Positions 13,588 through 26,800 of a DNA stretch of 64,000 nt are shown here, piece after piece. Both the position numbers and the translations under genes were made by a program. The notes under the pieces are model-generated. The model was given only the letters and a program-made list of their open reading frames with translations, did not search any database and was not told the origin of the DNA. Within the stretch, counting starts at the first letter, position 1; each line of letters opens with the position of its first letter. The DNA comes from Nemertoderma westbladi (taxonomy: Eukaryota > Xenacoelomorpha > Nemertodermatida > Nemertodermatidae), in the NCBI GenBank assembly GCA_032718475.1, contig JAUCBJ010008300.1, forward strand, positions 60,541-124,540. The letters run 5' to 3'.

Positions 13588-14541
13588 TACTCATTATATT
13601 CATGAAATAGCTGAGAAATTTGAGGTGAATTATTGTATCACATATTAACTTCGGCTCCAGCCGCTTTGGCAATACGATGAAACTATAATAAATATTCTAG
13701 AACACAACAATATTAACAGGGAGATAGGCTACTTATCTCTCCACTCTGAGAGCCTCAGAAAGGGGGTGTTCCGACGCAATCAAAATTCATCCATCTCCAG
13801 GGGAAAGACGAAGCAAAAAACAGCTGATTACTTCTATAAATGTAAGTGTTACCTGCTCTTTTGACTTTCATTTAAGATTGTCTATCTCTTGGAGTGGGTT
13901 AGAAGTCATGAATATGAAAATCGATGTGGTTTTTTGTAAAAAATCAGAGGATATTTTAATAAATTAATGCTGAAAAACACCAAGGATTTTGACATGGCTT
14001 TAATACTCATTATATTCATGAAATAGCTGAGAAATTTGAGGTGAATTATTGTATCACATATTAACTTCGGCTCCAGCCGCTTTGGCAATACGATGAAACT
14101 ATAAAAAATATTCTAGAACACAACAATATTAACAGGGAGATAGGCTACTTATATCTTCACTCTGAGAGCCTCAAAAAGGGGGTGTTCCGACGCAATCAAA
14201 ATTCATCCATCTCCAGGGGAAAGACGAAGCAAAGGACGGCTGATTACTTCTATAAATGTAAGGGTTACCTGCTCTTTTGACTTTCATTTAAGATTGTCTA
14301 TCTCTTGGAGTGGGTTAGAAGTCATGAATATGAAAATCGATGTCGTTTTTTGAAAAAAATCAGAGGAGATTTTAATAAATTATTGCTGAAATCACCAAGG
14401 ATTTTGACATGGCTTTAATACTCATTATATTCATGAAATAGCTGAGAAATTTGAGGTGAATTATTGCATTACATATTAACTTTGGCTCCAGCAGCTTTGG
14501 CAATACGATGAAACTATAATAAATATTCTAGAACACAACAA
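13588..14541 (+). repeat. 416-bp satellite, block 2 (forward)
   Basis: About 2.3 monomers between the piggyBac-like element and the next insertion. The monomer at 13900-14100 is nearly identical to the one at 4446-4640, and the final piece, with the unusual CCAGCAGCTTTGG, matches 5451 onwards. This places the block as a duplicate of the 4.4-5.5 kb region with one monomer missing. Confidence 0.95.
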
Positions 14542-14554
14542 CCCAGTGTGTCAA
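14542..14554. repeat. Left terminal inverted repeat of composite element
   Basis: CCCAGTGTGTCAA, exact inverse of 17834-17846. The two ends diverge immediately after these 13 bases, although both continue with CGCA/TGCG-rich sequence. Confidence 0.85.
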
Positions 14555-15180
14555 ACGCACATTTTCCGCAGTGCGTATTTAGTGCGATACGCGTGCGTTT
14601 CGCTTTGCGTTTTTAGTGCGTTTCTAGTGCGGAGAACAAAAGAAAATGTGACGGTGTGAAATGTGCGAAACGCACGTATTTAATACGCGCTTTGACTTTT
14701 TTTGTGTGTTTATACCGCATATTTTTCGCAGGTGGTTTATATGCGTAATAAACATTCAAAAAACGCACAATTGCAAGTGAGAAATACGCAGATTTTACGC
14801 ATCGTATACGCAATGTTTACTCACATTTTACACACTATTTACGCTTATTAAAAGCGGTAAATACGCAGGTTTTATGATGCATTGTATACGCAATGTTTAC
14901 TCTCCCAATCTCCCAGAACTATAACCATGCTTTAACGGCTTTAACTTTAAAACTTAACTTTAAGTTAATAAAATATTGTAGAAAAATTTGGGGGGCAGGT
15001 ACCTGAATAACGACATGATAATTAAATTTATTTTTTTTAGTTGAAACGTTTGATATATTATGAACCAATTTTATAATATATTAGCGGAATAATCGAAATA
15101 TGAAAATGCTTATTGCTAGTATGCTTATTTAATTAAAACAGAATTAACTACAACTTGACTACAATTTGAAATAGCTACAT

Positions 15181-15849
15181 AACCGAATTTAGCACAAGTA
15201 TAAATATAAACGGGTCCATCAATGAGTATAAAAGGGTTCAGCTACAAGTATAACCGAATTTAGCACAAGTATAAATATAAACGGGTCCAGCTACAAGTAT
15301 AAACGAGTATAAACGGGTCCAGCAATGAGTATAAAAGGGTTCAGCTACAAGTATAACCGAATTTAGCACAAGTATAAATATAAACGGGTCCAGCAATGAG
15401 TATAAAAGGGTTCAGCTACAAGTATAACCGAATTTAGCACAAGTATAAATATAAACGGGTCCAGCAATGAGTATAAAAGGATTCAGCTACAAGTATAAAC
15501 GAGTATAAAAGGGTCCAGCAATGAGTATAAACGGGTCCAGCTACAAGTATAAACGAGTATAAACGGGTCCAGCTATAAGTATAAACGAGTATAAACGGGT
15601 CCAGCTACAAGTATAAACGAGTATAAAAGGGTCCAGCAATGAGTATAAACGGGTCCAGCTACAAGTATAAACGAGTATAAACGGGTCCAGCTATAAGTAT
15701 AAACGAGTATAAACGGGTCCAGCTACAAGTATAAACGAGTATAAAAGGGTCCAGCAATGAGTATAAACGGGTCCAGCTACAAGTATAAACGAGTATAAAC
15801 GGGTCCAGCTATAAGTATAAACGAGTATAAACGGGTCCAGCTACAAGTA
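15181..15849. repeat. Minisatellite of ATAAACGGGTCCAGC-type units
   Basis: A short unit, GTATAAACGAGTATAAACGG followed by GTCCAGCTACAA, repeats about every 31 bp. It is organised in two longer patterns: about 71 bp (with ACCGAATTTAGCACAAGTA) in the first half, and a 118-bp unit in the second half whose copies begin near 15484, 15602 and 15719. Alternation of AGCTACAA, AGCTATAA and AGCAATGA distinguishes the subunits. No reading frame crosses it. Confidence 0.9.
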
Positions 15850-16253
15850 AAGAAACTGGTCCATCAACTAGTATATAGAAACTGGTCCATCAACGAGATT
15901 ATACAAAACTGGTCAATCAAAGAGATTATACAAACTGGGTCCATCAACAATCCTCATTCTCACCTCGTTTTCCTATAAAGATATTATAAGCAGTTTATTA
16001 ATATTATATAGGCGTATATACCATGGTAAATAAATTACTGACTTAATTTTTTTTAGTTTAACTACACCTTTAATCAAGGTAATATAGTTTAGAGCACAAT
16101 AATTATGACAATATTACATTACAATATTACAATAATAATAATTACACAATAATTATGAGTTAACTATTATAATTAATAATACACACACAAACCGCCACCA
16201 GAATATTAAATTTAAATTTAAAGGAGCGTAGTGCAAAGTAAAGGTTCCGAGTT

Positions 16254-16877
16254 TTATTTAGAGGCTAGTTCGGTCAGAGTCGGTGCAGATGGACAGTGCA
16301 AAGCGTGGTAGCGATCACAACAGTTGCCATGGCAATAGAGGCAGATACAGTCTGTTGAAAGTGAGTGGAAAGGCCGGTTTGTTTGGCAAATTTTGTGGTG
16401 AAAACCGTGAGATGTAAATCTTGTTAATACGTGACGATTGCGCTGTTTAGATAGTTTCCAGGTAGAAGAAGCAAAAGCAGGGCCATTTGAGTAATTTTCT
16501 TGGATAAAGTTGAGTTCACGGTTGTGGCGGTAATGATTGTATTGCGTAATAACTTCGGTGTTAAATATCAGAGGTGATTTCGTAATTATGTCTTCGATAA
16601 AAGATTGTTCATCAACGAGATGAAAAGCTAGAGTCGATGAAGCCGTGATATGAAGGCCGAGCAACCGTTTAATGTAAGTTGATTTGATGCGGTCCAGTTC
16701 TTTCAGGTTTGCTAGGGTTAGGAAGCGGGCGAAGACAGGAAGGGCATAGAGAGCCATAGGGGCAATTTTCATTCTGAAAAGTTTTAATCCAGTGTCAACA
16801 GATAAAAGCCTGAGGTTGTTAAGAGAGCCCGTAATACTATACGATTTTTTCTTTTTTGAGGTAATATGTTTCGTATA
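16254..16877 (-). pseudogene. 3' fragment of a LINE-type reverse transcriptase ORF
   Basis: An open frame of 207 codons ends with a proper TAA, but its 5' limit is an upstream stop, so it is a remnant. An ATG lies at 16772, though I do not think it is a real start. The part around residues 35-80, with the pattern K-x-A-P-x-A-L-Y-A-L-P followed by L-x-R-I-x-S-x-Y-I-K-R-L-L-G-L, resembles the segment just after the reverse-transcriptase core of non-LTR retrotransposons. The C-terminus has CLYC, then H eight residues on, then C, close to the CX2CX8HX3-4C finger at the end of many LINE ORF2 proteins. The catalytic palm is not here: this is a 5'-truncated copy lying inside the TIR element. The family (CR1, Jockey, R1 and others) cannot be fixed. 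Confidence 0.65.
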
Positions 16878-17249
16878 TTACTCATACTTAATTAATACGA
16901 TATTAAAGCTCACGAAGACTTATTAAGTTTGAAGACGGTCACCTATAAATATATTATATATAATATGTTAGTAACATATAATAGTGTAAAATATATACTG
17001 GTACATCGAAAAATGTTATACATACGGGGCCTTCCTCTGCTCCTACCACAAACCAAAGTTATTTCGACCCAATTTCATTCTTAAATACACCACCGCTGGC
17101 GCAAGTAGTTCCACCTCTTCTACCTCTGCATTATATCCTCTTTATAACACTTATTGGTTTGGATATGTTTATAAATAAAATTTTATAAAGATAAATTTCT
17201 TAAAAAATTACGTAATTTGAAATATAAAAAAATATTATTTATTTATTAA

Positions 17250-17453
17250 TTAATTTACTATATTTTTATTATATTGTTTAATTATCCATTTACCGTTTCT
17301 TGTATCGCACATCAAGTGATGAGTTTTGCTCATGGCATCCACCAACTCCTCCATAGTAATGCCATCAAATTTCTGAGAATTAACAATAAATAACAGATTG
17401 GTAACGCCCAGTTTCTGAAGCGAATATTTGACTGGGCAACCATTACTGATGAC
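17250..17453 (-). pseudogene. Orphan 67-codon coding remnant, function unknown
   Basis: A frame open between stops, with no ATG at its beginning, encodes about 67 residues of well-mixed, protein-like composition (hydrophobic LGVTNLLFIV-type stretch, then E-E-L-V-D-A-M, H-H-L-M and K-W-I-I). It stands out because the flanks are simple AT-rich sequence. I do not recognise the family. It could be an exon or domain captured by the transposable element, or the end of its lost transposase. It lies on the same strand as the LINE fragment but in a separate piece about 370 bp away. Confidence 0.4.
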
Positions 17454-17577
17454 CTACCTACCCGGTGACCGCTGACCGGTTCCAAACACAACACAGACCT
17501 ATCAAGCACATACCTTGTACGTGTACCGGTACCTGCCCACAGAGTGCTGGTCTGCTGGAGTGTTCTCAGTAATCACG

Positions 17578-17611
17578 CAATGCATGATGGGATATTTCCC
17601 ATGATGCATTG
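17578..17611. repeat. Near-perfect 15-bp-arm palindrome
   Basis: CAATGCATGATGGGA (17578-17592) and TCCCATGATGCATTG (17597-17611) are inverted copies with one mismatch and a 4-base loop. It sits in the right flank of the composite element. Confidence 0.75.
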
Positions 17612-17833
17612 TGTTGTGTGTAATAAGTGCGGATATGACAGGTTTTAAACACACTTTGGGCAAATGTGTACAACACGCACATTTCATAGTTACTGTGTTT
17701 TTAGTGTGGAAATTGTGCGGTATTTTCGCCTGATGATGCCCTTCAAAATAAATGCGTCAATCCCACATTAATTACACACTTATCCGCATAATTTACGCAT
17801 TCCGCGTGCGATCCGCATGCGTTCCGCACTTTC

Positions 17834-17846
17834 TTGACACACTGGG
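17834..17846. repeat. Right terminal inverted repeat of composite element
   Basis: TTGACACACTGGG, exact inverse of 14542-14554. Satellite sequence resumes directly after it. Confidence 0.85.
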
Positions 17847-20800
17847 AATATTAACAGGAAGATAGGCTACTTATCTCTCCACTCTGAGAGCCTCAAAAAG
17901 GGGGTGTTCCGACGCAATCAAATTCATCCATCTCCTGGGGAAAGACGAAGCAAATAACAGCTGATTACTTCTATAAATGTAAGTGTTACCTGTTCTTATG
18001 ACTTTCGTTTAAGATTCTAAATCTCGTGGAGTGGGTTAGAAGTTATAAATATGAAAATCGATGTCGTTTTTTATAAAAAATCTGAGAATATTTTGATAAA
18101 TTATTGCTGAAAGCCCACGGATTTTGACATGGCTTTAATACTTCACTATGTTCATGAAAAAACTTAGATATTTGAGGTGAATTATTCCATTACATTATAA
18201 CTTTAACTCCAGCCACATTAGCAATACGATGAAACTATAATAAATATTCTACAACAGAACAATATTAACAGGGAAATAGGCTACTTATCTCTCCACTCTG
18301 AGAGCCTCAGAAAGGGTGTGTTCCGATGCAATCAAAATTCATCCATCACCAGGGGAAAGGCGAAGCAAAGAATAGCTGATTACTTCTATAAATGTAAGTG
18401 TTACCTGTTCTTTTGACTTTCTTTTAAGATTGTCTATCTCGTGGAGTGGGTTAGAAGTTATTAATATGAAAATCGATGTGGTTTTTGAAAAAAATCAGAG
18501 GATATTTTGATAAATTATTGCTGAAAAACCCCAAGGATTTTGACATGGCTTTAATACTCATTATATTCATGAACTAGCTGAGATATTTGAGGTGAATTAT
18601 TGCATTACATATTAACTTTGGCTCCAGCCGCTTTGGCAATACGATGAATCTATAATAAATATTCTAGAACACAACAATATTAACAGGAAGATAGGCTACT
18701 TATCTCTCCACTCAGACAGCCACAGGTAGGGAGGGGTGTTTTGACACAATCAAAATTTAACCATCTCCAGGGGAAAGACGAAGCAAATAACAGCTGATTA
18801 CTTCTATAAATGTAAGTGTTACCTGTTCTTATGACTTTTGTTTAATATTCTCTATCTCGTGGAGTGCGTTAGAAGTTATAAATATGAAAATCGATGTCGT
18901 TTTTTGTAAAAAATCTGAGAATATTTTGATAAATTATTGCTGAAAGCCCAAGGATTTTGACATGGCTTTAATACTTCATTATGTTCATGAAAAAACTTAG
19001 ATATTTGAGGCTAATTATTGCATTACATAATAACTTTAACTCCAGCCACATTAGCAATACGATGAAACTATAATAAATATTCTACAACAGAACAATATTA
19101 ACAGGGAAATAGGCTACTTATCTCTCCACTCTGAGAGCCTCAGAAAGGGGGTGTTCCGATGCAATCAAAATTCATCCAACAACAGGGGAAAGGCGAAGCA
19201 AAGAACAGCTTATTACGGCTATAAATGTAAGTGTTACCTGTTCTTTTGACTTTCATTTAAGATTCGCTATCTCATGGAGTGGGTTAGAAGTTATAAATAT
19301 GAAAATCGATGTAGTTTTTGAAAAAAATCAAAGGATATTATGATTAATTATTGCTGAAAAACCCCAAGGATTTTGACATGGCTTTAATACTCATTATATT
19401 CATGAAATAGCTGAGAAATTTGAGGTTAATTATTGTATCACATATTAACTTTGGCTCCAGCCGCTTTGGCAATACGATGAAACTATAATAAATATTCTAC
19501 AACAGAACAATATTAACAGGGAGATAGGCTACTTATCTCTCCACTCTGAGAGCCTCAGAAAGGGGGTGTTCCGATGCAATCAAAATTCATCCATCAACAG
19601 GGGGAAGGCGAAGCAAAGAACAGCTTATTACGGCTATAAATGTAAGTGTTACCTGTTCTTTTGACTTTCATTTAAGATTCGCTATCTCATGGAGTGGGTT
19701 AGAAGTTATAAATATGAAAATCGATGTAGTTTTTGAAAAAAATCAAAGGATATTATGATTAATTATTGCTGAAAAACCCCAAGGATTTTGACATGGCTTT
19801 AATACTCATTATATTCATGAAATAGCTGAGAAATTTGAGGTGAATTATTGTATCACATATTAACTTCGGCTCCAGCCGCTTTGGCAATACAATGAAACTA
19901 TAATAAATATTCTAGAACACAACAATATTAACAGGGAGATAGGCTACTTATCTCTCCACTCTGAGAGCCTCAGAAAGGGGGTGTTCCGACGCAATCAAAA
20001 TTCATCCATCTCCTGGGGAAAGACGAAGCAAATAACAGCTGATTACTTCTATAAATGTAAGTGTTACCTGTTCTTATGACTTTCGTTTAAGATTCTAATT
20101 CTCGTGGAGTGGGTTAGAAGTTATAAATATGAAAATCGATGTCGTTTTTTATAAAAAATCTGAGAATATTTTGATAAATTATTGCTGAAAGCCCAAGGAT
20201 TTTGACATGGCTTTAATACTTCATTATGTTCATGAAAAAACTTAGATATTTGAGGTGAATTATTGCATTACATTATAACTTTAACTCCAGCCACATTAGC
20301 AATACGATGAAACTATAATAAATATTCTACAACAGAACAATATTAACAGGGAAATAGGCTACTTATCTCTCCATTCTGAGAGCCTCAGAAAGGGGGTGTT
20401 CCGATGCAATCAAAATTCATCCATCAACAGGGGAAAGGCGAAGCAAAGAACAGCTTATTGCGGCTATAAATGTAAGTGTTACCTGTTCTTTTGACTTTCA
20501 TTTAAGATTCGCTATCTCATGGAGTGGGTTAGAAGTTATAAATATGAAAATCGATGTAGTTTTGTAAAAAATCAGAGGAGATTTAAATAAATTATTGCTG
20601 AAAAACACCAAGGATTTTGACATGGCTTTAATACTCATTATATTCATGAAATAGCTGAGAAATTTGAGGTGAATTATTTTATCCCATATTAACTTCGGCT
20701 CCAGCCGCTTTGGCAATACGATGAAACTATAACAAATATTCTAGAACACAACAATATTAACAAGGATATAGCCTAATTCTATCTTCACTCTGAGAGCCTC

Positions 20801-23800
20801 AAAAAGGGGGTGTTCCGACGCAATCAAATTTCATCCATCTCCTGGGGAAAGACGAAGCAAATAACTGCTGATTACTTCTATAAATGTAAGTGTTACCTGT
20901 TCTTATGACTTTCGTTTAAGATTATCTATCTCGTGGAGTGGGTTAGAAGATATAAATATGAAAATCGATGTCGTTTTTTGTAAAAAATCTGAGGATATTT
21001 TGATAAATTATTGCTGAAAGCCCAAGGATTTTGACATGGCTTTAATACTTCATTATGTTCATAAAAAAACTTAGATATTTGAGGTGAATTATTGCATTAC
21101 ATAATAACTCCAGCCACATTAGCAATACGATGAAACTATAATAAATATTCTACAACAGAACAATATTAACGGGGAAATAGGCTACTTATCTATTTACTCT
21201 TAGAGCCTCAAAAAGCGGGTGTTCCGACGCAATCAAATTTCATCCATCTCCAGGGGAAAGGCGAAGCAAAGAACAGCTGATTACTTCTATAAATGAAAGT
21301 GTTACCTATTCTTATGACTTTCGTTTAAGATGCTCTATCTCGTGGAGTGGGTTAGAAGTTATTAATATGAAAATCGATGTGGTTTTTGAAAAAAATCAGA
21401 GGATATTTTGATAAATTATTGCTGAAAAACCCCAAGGATTTTGACATGGCTTTAATACTCATTATATTCATGAACTAGCTGAGATATTTGAGGTGAATTA
21501 TTGCATTACATATTAACTTTGGCTCCAGCCGCTTTGGCAATACGATGAATCTATAATAAATATTCTAGAACACAACAATATTAACAGGAAGATAGGCTAC
21601 TTATCTCTCCCCTCAGACAGCCACAGGTAGGGAGGGGTGTTTTGACACAATCAAAATTTAACCATCTCCAGGGGAAAGACGAAGCAAATAACAGCTGATT
21701 ACTTCTATAAATATAAGTGTTACCTGTTCTTATGACTTTTGTTTAAGATTCTCTATCTCGTGGAGTGCGTTAGAAGTTATAAATATGAAAATCGATGTCT
21801 TTTTTTGTAAAAAATCTGAGAATATTTTGATAAATTATTGCTGAAAGCCCAAGGATTTTGACATGGCTTTAATACTTCATTATGTTCATGAAATAGCTGA
21901 GAAATTTGAGGTCAGTTATTGTAATACATATTATCTTCGGCTCCAGCCGCTTTGGCAATACGATGAAACTATAATAAATATTCTAGAACACAACAATATT
22001 AACAGGGAGATAGCCTAATTATATCTTCACTCTGAGAGCCTCAAAAAGGGGGTGTTCCGACGCAATCAAATTTCATCCATCTCCTGGGGAAAGACGAAGC
22101 AAATAACAGCTGATTACTTCTATAAATGTAAGTTTTACCTGTTCTTATGACTTTCGTTTAAGATTCTCTATCTCGTGGAGTGGGTTAGAAGATATAAATA
22201 TGAAAATCGATGTCGTTTTTTGTAAAAAATCTGAGGATATTTTGATAAATTATTGCTGAAAGCCCAAGGATTTTGACATGGCTTTAATACTTCATTATGT
22301 TCATGAAAAAACTTAGATATTTGAGGTGAATTATTGCATTACATAATAACTCCAGCCACATTAGCAATACGATGAAACTATAATAAATATTCTACAACAG
22401 AACAATATTAACGGGGAAATAGGCTACTTATCTCTTTACTCTTAGAGCCTCAAAAAGCGAGTGTTCCGACGCCATCAAAATTCATCCATCTCCAGGGGAA
22501 AGGCGAAGCAAAGAACAGCTGATTAATTCTATAAATGTAAGTGTTACCTGCTCTTTTGACTTTCATTTAAGATTGTCTATCTCTTGGAGTGGGTTAGAAG
22601 TCATGAATATGAAAATCGACGTCGTTTTTTGTAAAAAATCAGAGGAGATTTTAATAAATTATTGCTGAAAAACACCAAGGATTTTGACAAGGATTTAATT
22701 CTCATTATATTCATGAACTAGCTGTGATATTTGAGGTGAATTATTGCATTACATATTAACTTTGGCTCCAGCCGCTTTGGCAATACGATGAAACTATAAT
22801 AAATATTCTAGAACACAACAATATTAACAGGGAGATAGGCTACTTTAATTATCTCTCCACTCTGAGAGCCTCAGAAAGGGGGTGTTCCGACGCAATCAAA
22901 ATTCATCCATCTCCTGGGGAAAGACGAAGCAAATAACAGCTGAATACTTCTATAAATGTAAGTTTTACCTGTTCTTATGACTTTCGTTTAAGATTCTCTA
23001 TCTCGTGGAGTGGGTTAGAAGATATAAATATGAAAAACGATGTCGTTTTTTGTAAAAAATCTGAGGATATTTTGATAAATTATTGCTGAAAGCCCAAGGA
23101 TTTTGACATGGCTTTAATACTTCATTATGTTCATGAAAAAACGTAGATATTTGAGGTGAATTATTGCATTACATAATAACTTTAACTCCAGCCACATTAC
23201 CAATACGATGAAACTATAATAAATATTCTACAACAGAACAATATTAACGGGGAAATAGGCTACTTATTTCTTTACTCTTAGAGCCTCAAAAAGGGGGTGT
23301 TCCGACGCAATCAAAATTCATCCATCTCCAGGGGAAAGACGAAGCAAAGAACAGCTGATTACTTCTATAAATATAAGTGTTACCTGCTCTTTTGACTTTC
23401 ATTTAAGATTGTATATCTCTTGGAGTGGGTTAGAAGTCATGAATATGAAAATCGATGTTGTTTTTTGTAAACAATCAGAGGAGATTTTAATAAATTATTG
23501 CTGAAAAACACCAATTATTTTGACAAGGATTTAATACTCATTATATTCATAAACTAGCTGAGATATTTGAGGTGAATTATTGCATTACATATTAACTTTG
23601 ACTCCAGCCGCTTTGGCAATACGATGAAACTATAATAAATATTCTAGAACACAACAATATTAACAGGAAGATAGGCTACTTATCTCTCCACTCAGAAAGC
23701 CACAGGTAGTGAGGGGTGTTTTGACACAATCAAAATTTAACCATCTCCAGGGGAAAGACGAAGCAAATAACAGCTGATTACTTCTATAAATGTAAGTGTT

Positions 23801-26800
23801 ACCTGTTCTTTTGACTTTCGTTTAAGATTGTCTATCTCGTGGAGTGGGTTAGAAGTTATAAATATGAAAATCGATGTCGTTTTTTGTAAAAAATCTGAGA
23901 ATATTTTGATAAATTATTGCTGAAAGCCCAAGGATTTTGACATGGCTTTAATACTTCATTATGTTCATGAAATAGCTGAGAAATTTTAGGTCAGTTATTG
24001 TAATACATATTATCTTCGGCTCCAGCCGCTTTGGCAATACGATGAAACTATAATAAATATTCTAGAACACAACAATATTAACAGGGAGATAGCCTAATTA
24101 TATCTTCACTCTGAGAGCCTCAAAAATGGGGTGTTCCGACGCAATCAAATTTCATCCATCTCCTGGGGAAAGACGAAGCAAATAACAGCTGATTACTTCT
24201 ATAAATGTAAGTTTTACCTGTTCTTATGACTTTCGTTTAAGATTATCTATCTCGTGGAGTGGGTTAGAAGATATAAATATGAAAATCAATGTCGTTTTTT
24301 GTAAAAAATCTGAGGATATTTTGATAAATTATTGCTGAAAGCCCAAGGATTTTGACATGGCTTTAATACTTCATTATGTTCATGAAAAAACTTAGATATT
24401 TGAGGTGAATTATTGCATTACATAATAACTCCAGCCACATTAGCAATACGATGAAACTATAATAAATATTCTACAACAGAACAATATTAACGGGGAAATA
24501 GGCTACTTATATCTTTACTCTTAGAGCCTCAAAAAGCGGGTGTTCCGACGCAATCAAAATTCATCCATCTCCAGGGGAAAGACGAAGCAAAGAATAGCTG
24601 ATTACTTCTATAAATGTAAGTGTTACCTGCTCTTTTGACTTTCATTTAAGATTGTCTATCTCTTGGAGTGGGTTAGAAGTCATGAATATGAAAATCGATG
24701 TCGTTTTTTGTAAAAAATCAGAGGAGATTTTAATAAATTATTGCTGAAAAACACCAATTATTTTGACAAGGATTTAATACTCATTATATTCATAAACTAG
24801 CTGAGATATTTGAGGTGAATTATTGCATTACATATTAACTTTGGCTCCAGCCGCTTTGGCAATACGATGAAACTATAATAAATATTCTAGAACACAACAA
24901 TATTAACAGGAAGATCGGCTACTTATCTCTCCACTCAGACTGCCACAGGTAGAGAGGGGTGTTCCGACGCAATCAAAATTCATCCATCTCCAGGGGAAAG
25001 ACGAAGCAAATAACAGCTGATTACTTCTATAAATGTAAGTGTTACCTGTTCTTTTGACTTTCGTTTAAGATTGTCTATCTCGTGGAGTGGGTTAGAAGTT
25101 ATAAATATGAAAATCGATGTCGTTTTTTGTAAAAAATCTGAGAATATTTTAATAAATTATTGCTGAAAGCCCAAGGATTTTGACATGGCTTTAATACTTC
25201 ATTATGTTCATGAAATAGCTGAGAAATTTGAGGTCAGTTATTGTAATACATATTATCTTCGGCTCCAGCCGCTTTGGCAATACGATGAAACTATAATAAA
25301 TATTCTAGAACACAACAATATTAACAGGGAGATAGGCTACTTATCTCTTCACTTTGAGAGCCTCAACAACGGGGTGTTCCGACGCAATTAAATTTCATCC
25401 ATCTCCAGGGGAAAGGCGAAGCAAAGAACAGCTGATTACTTATATAAATGGAAGTGTTACCTGTTCTTTTGACTTTCATTTAAGATTCTCTATCTCGTGG
25501 AGTGGCTTAGAAGTTATAAATATAAAAATCGAAGTGGTTTTTGAAAAAAATCAAAGGATATTATGATTAATTATTGCTTAAAAACCACAAGAATTTTGAC
25601 ATGGATTTAATACTCATTATATTCATGAAATAGCTGAGAAATTTGCGGTGAATTATTGTATCACATATTAACTTCGGCTCCAGCCGCTTTGGCAAAACTA
25701 TGAAACTATAATAAATATTCTAGAACACAACAATATTAACAGGGAGATAGGCTACTTATATCTTCACTCTGAGAGCCTCAAAAAGGGGGTGTTCCGAAGC
25801 AATCAAAATTCATCCATCTCCAGGGGAAAGGCGAAGCAAAGAACAGCTGATTACTTCTATAAATGTAAGTGTTACCTGCTCTTTTGACTTTCATTTAAGA
25901 TTGTCTATCTCTTGGAGTGGGTTAGAAGTCATGAATATGAAAATCGACGTCGTTTTTTGTAAAAAATCAGAGGAGATTTTAATAAATTATTGCTGAAAAA
26001 CACCAAGGATTTTGACAAGGATTTAATACTCATTATATTCATGAACTAGCTGTGATATTTGAGGTGAATTATTGCATTACATATTAACTTTGGCTCCAGC
26101 CGCTTTGGCAATACGATGAAACTATAATAAATATTCTAGAACACAACAATATTAACAGGGAGATAGGCTACTTTAATTATCTCTCCACTCTGAGAGCCTC
26201 AGAAAGGGGGTGTTCCGACGCAATCAAAATTCATCCATCTCCTGGGGAAAGACGAAGCAAATAACAGCTGAATACTTCTATAAATGTAAGTTTTACCTGT
26301 TCTTATGACTTTCGTTTAAGATTCTCTATCTCGTGGAGTGGGTTAGAAGATATAAATATGAAAAACGATGTCGTTTTTTGTAAAAAATCTGAGGATATTT
26401 TGATAAATTATTGCTGAAAGCCCAAGGATTTTGACATGGCTTTAATACTTCATTATGTTCATGAAAAAACGTAGATATTTGAGGTGAATTATTGCATTAC
26501 ATAATAACTTTAACTCCAGCCACATTAGCAATACGATGAAACTATAATAAATATTCTACAACAGAACAATATTAACGGGGAAATAGGCTACTTATTTCTT
26601 TACTCTTAGAGCCTCAAAAAGGGGGTGTTCCGACGCAATCAAAATTCATCCATCTCCAGGGGAAAGACGAAGCAAAGAACAGCTGATTACTTCTATAAAT
26701 ATAAGTGTTACCTGCTCTTTTGACTTTCATTTAAGATTGTCTATCTCTTGGAGTGGGTTAGAAGTCATGAATATGAAAATCGATGTTGTTTTTTGTAAAA

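Larger units (their letters stand above)
14542..17846. mobile_element. 3.3-kb composite element with 13-bp terminal inverted repeats
   Basis: The termini are perfect inverted repeats, CCCAGTGTGTCAA at 14542-14554 and TTGACACACTGGG at 17834-17846. The matching uninterrupted satellite at about 5500 reads CAACAATATT, so the insertion duplicated only AA (14540-14541 and 17847-17848), or one or two A residues by ambiguity. Both ends, for about 150-350 bp, are dense in TGCG/CGCA words, resembling subterminal transposase-binding repeats. The interior is non-coding apart from a minisatellite, a LINE fragment and an orphan frame. No transposase is visible. A 2-bp AA duplication does not fit a common superfamily cleanly, so I leave the family unassigned. 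Confidence 0.7.

Noticed and set aside
14613-14813. 66-codon minus-strand frame near the left end of the TIR element
   Set aside because: Made of CGCA/TGCG-rich subterminal repeats; not protein-like and without a family match.
15181-15849. CRISPR-like array
   Set aside because: Units are head-to-tail without unique spacers, contain no palindromic repeat, and lie in a eukaryotic transposable element.
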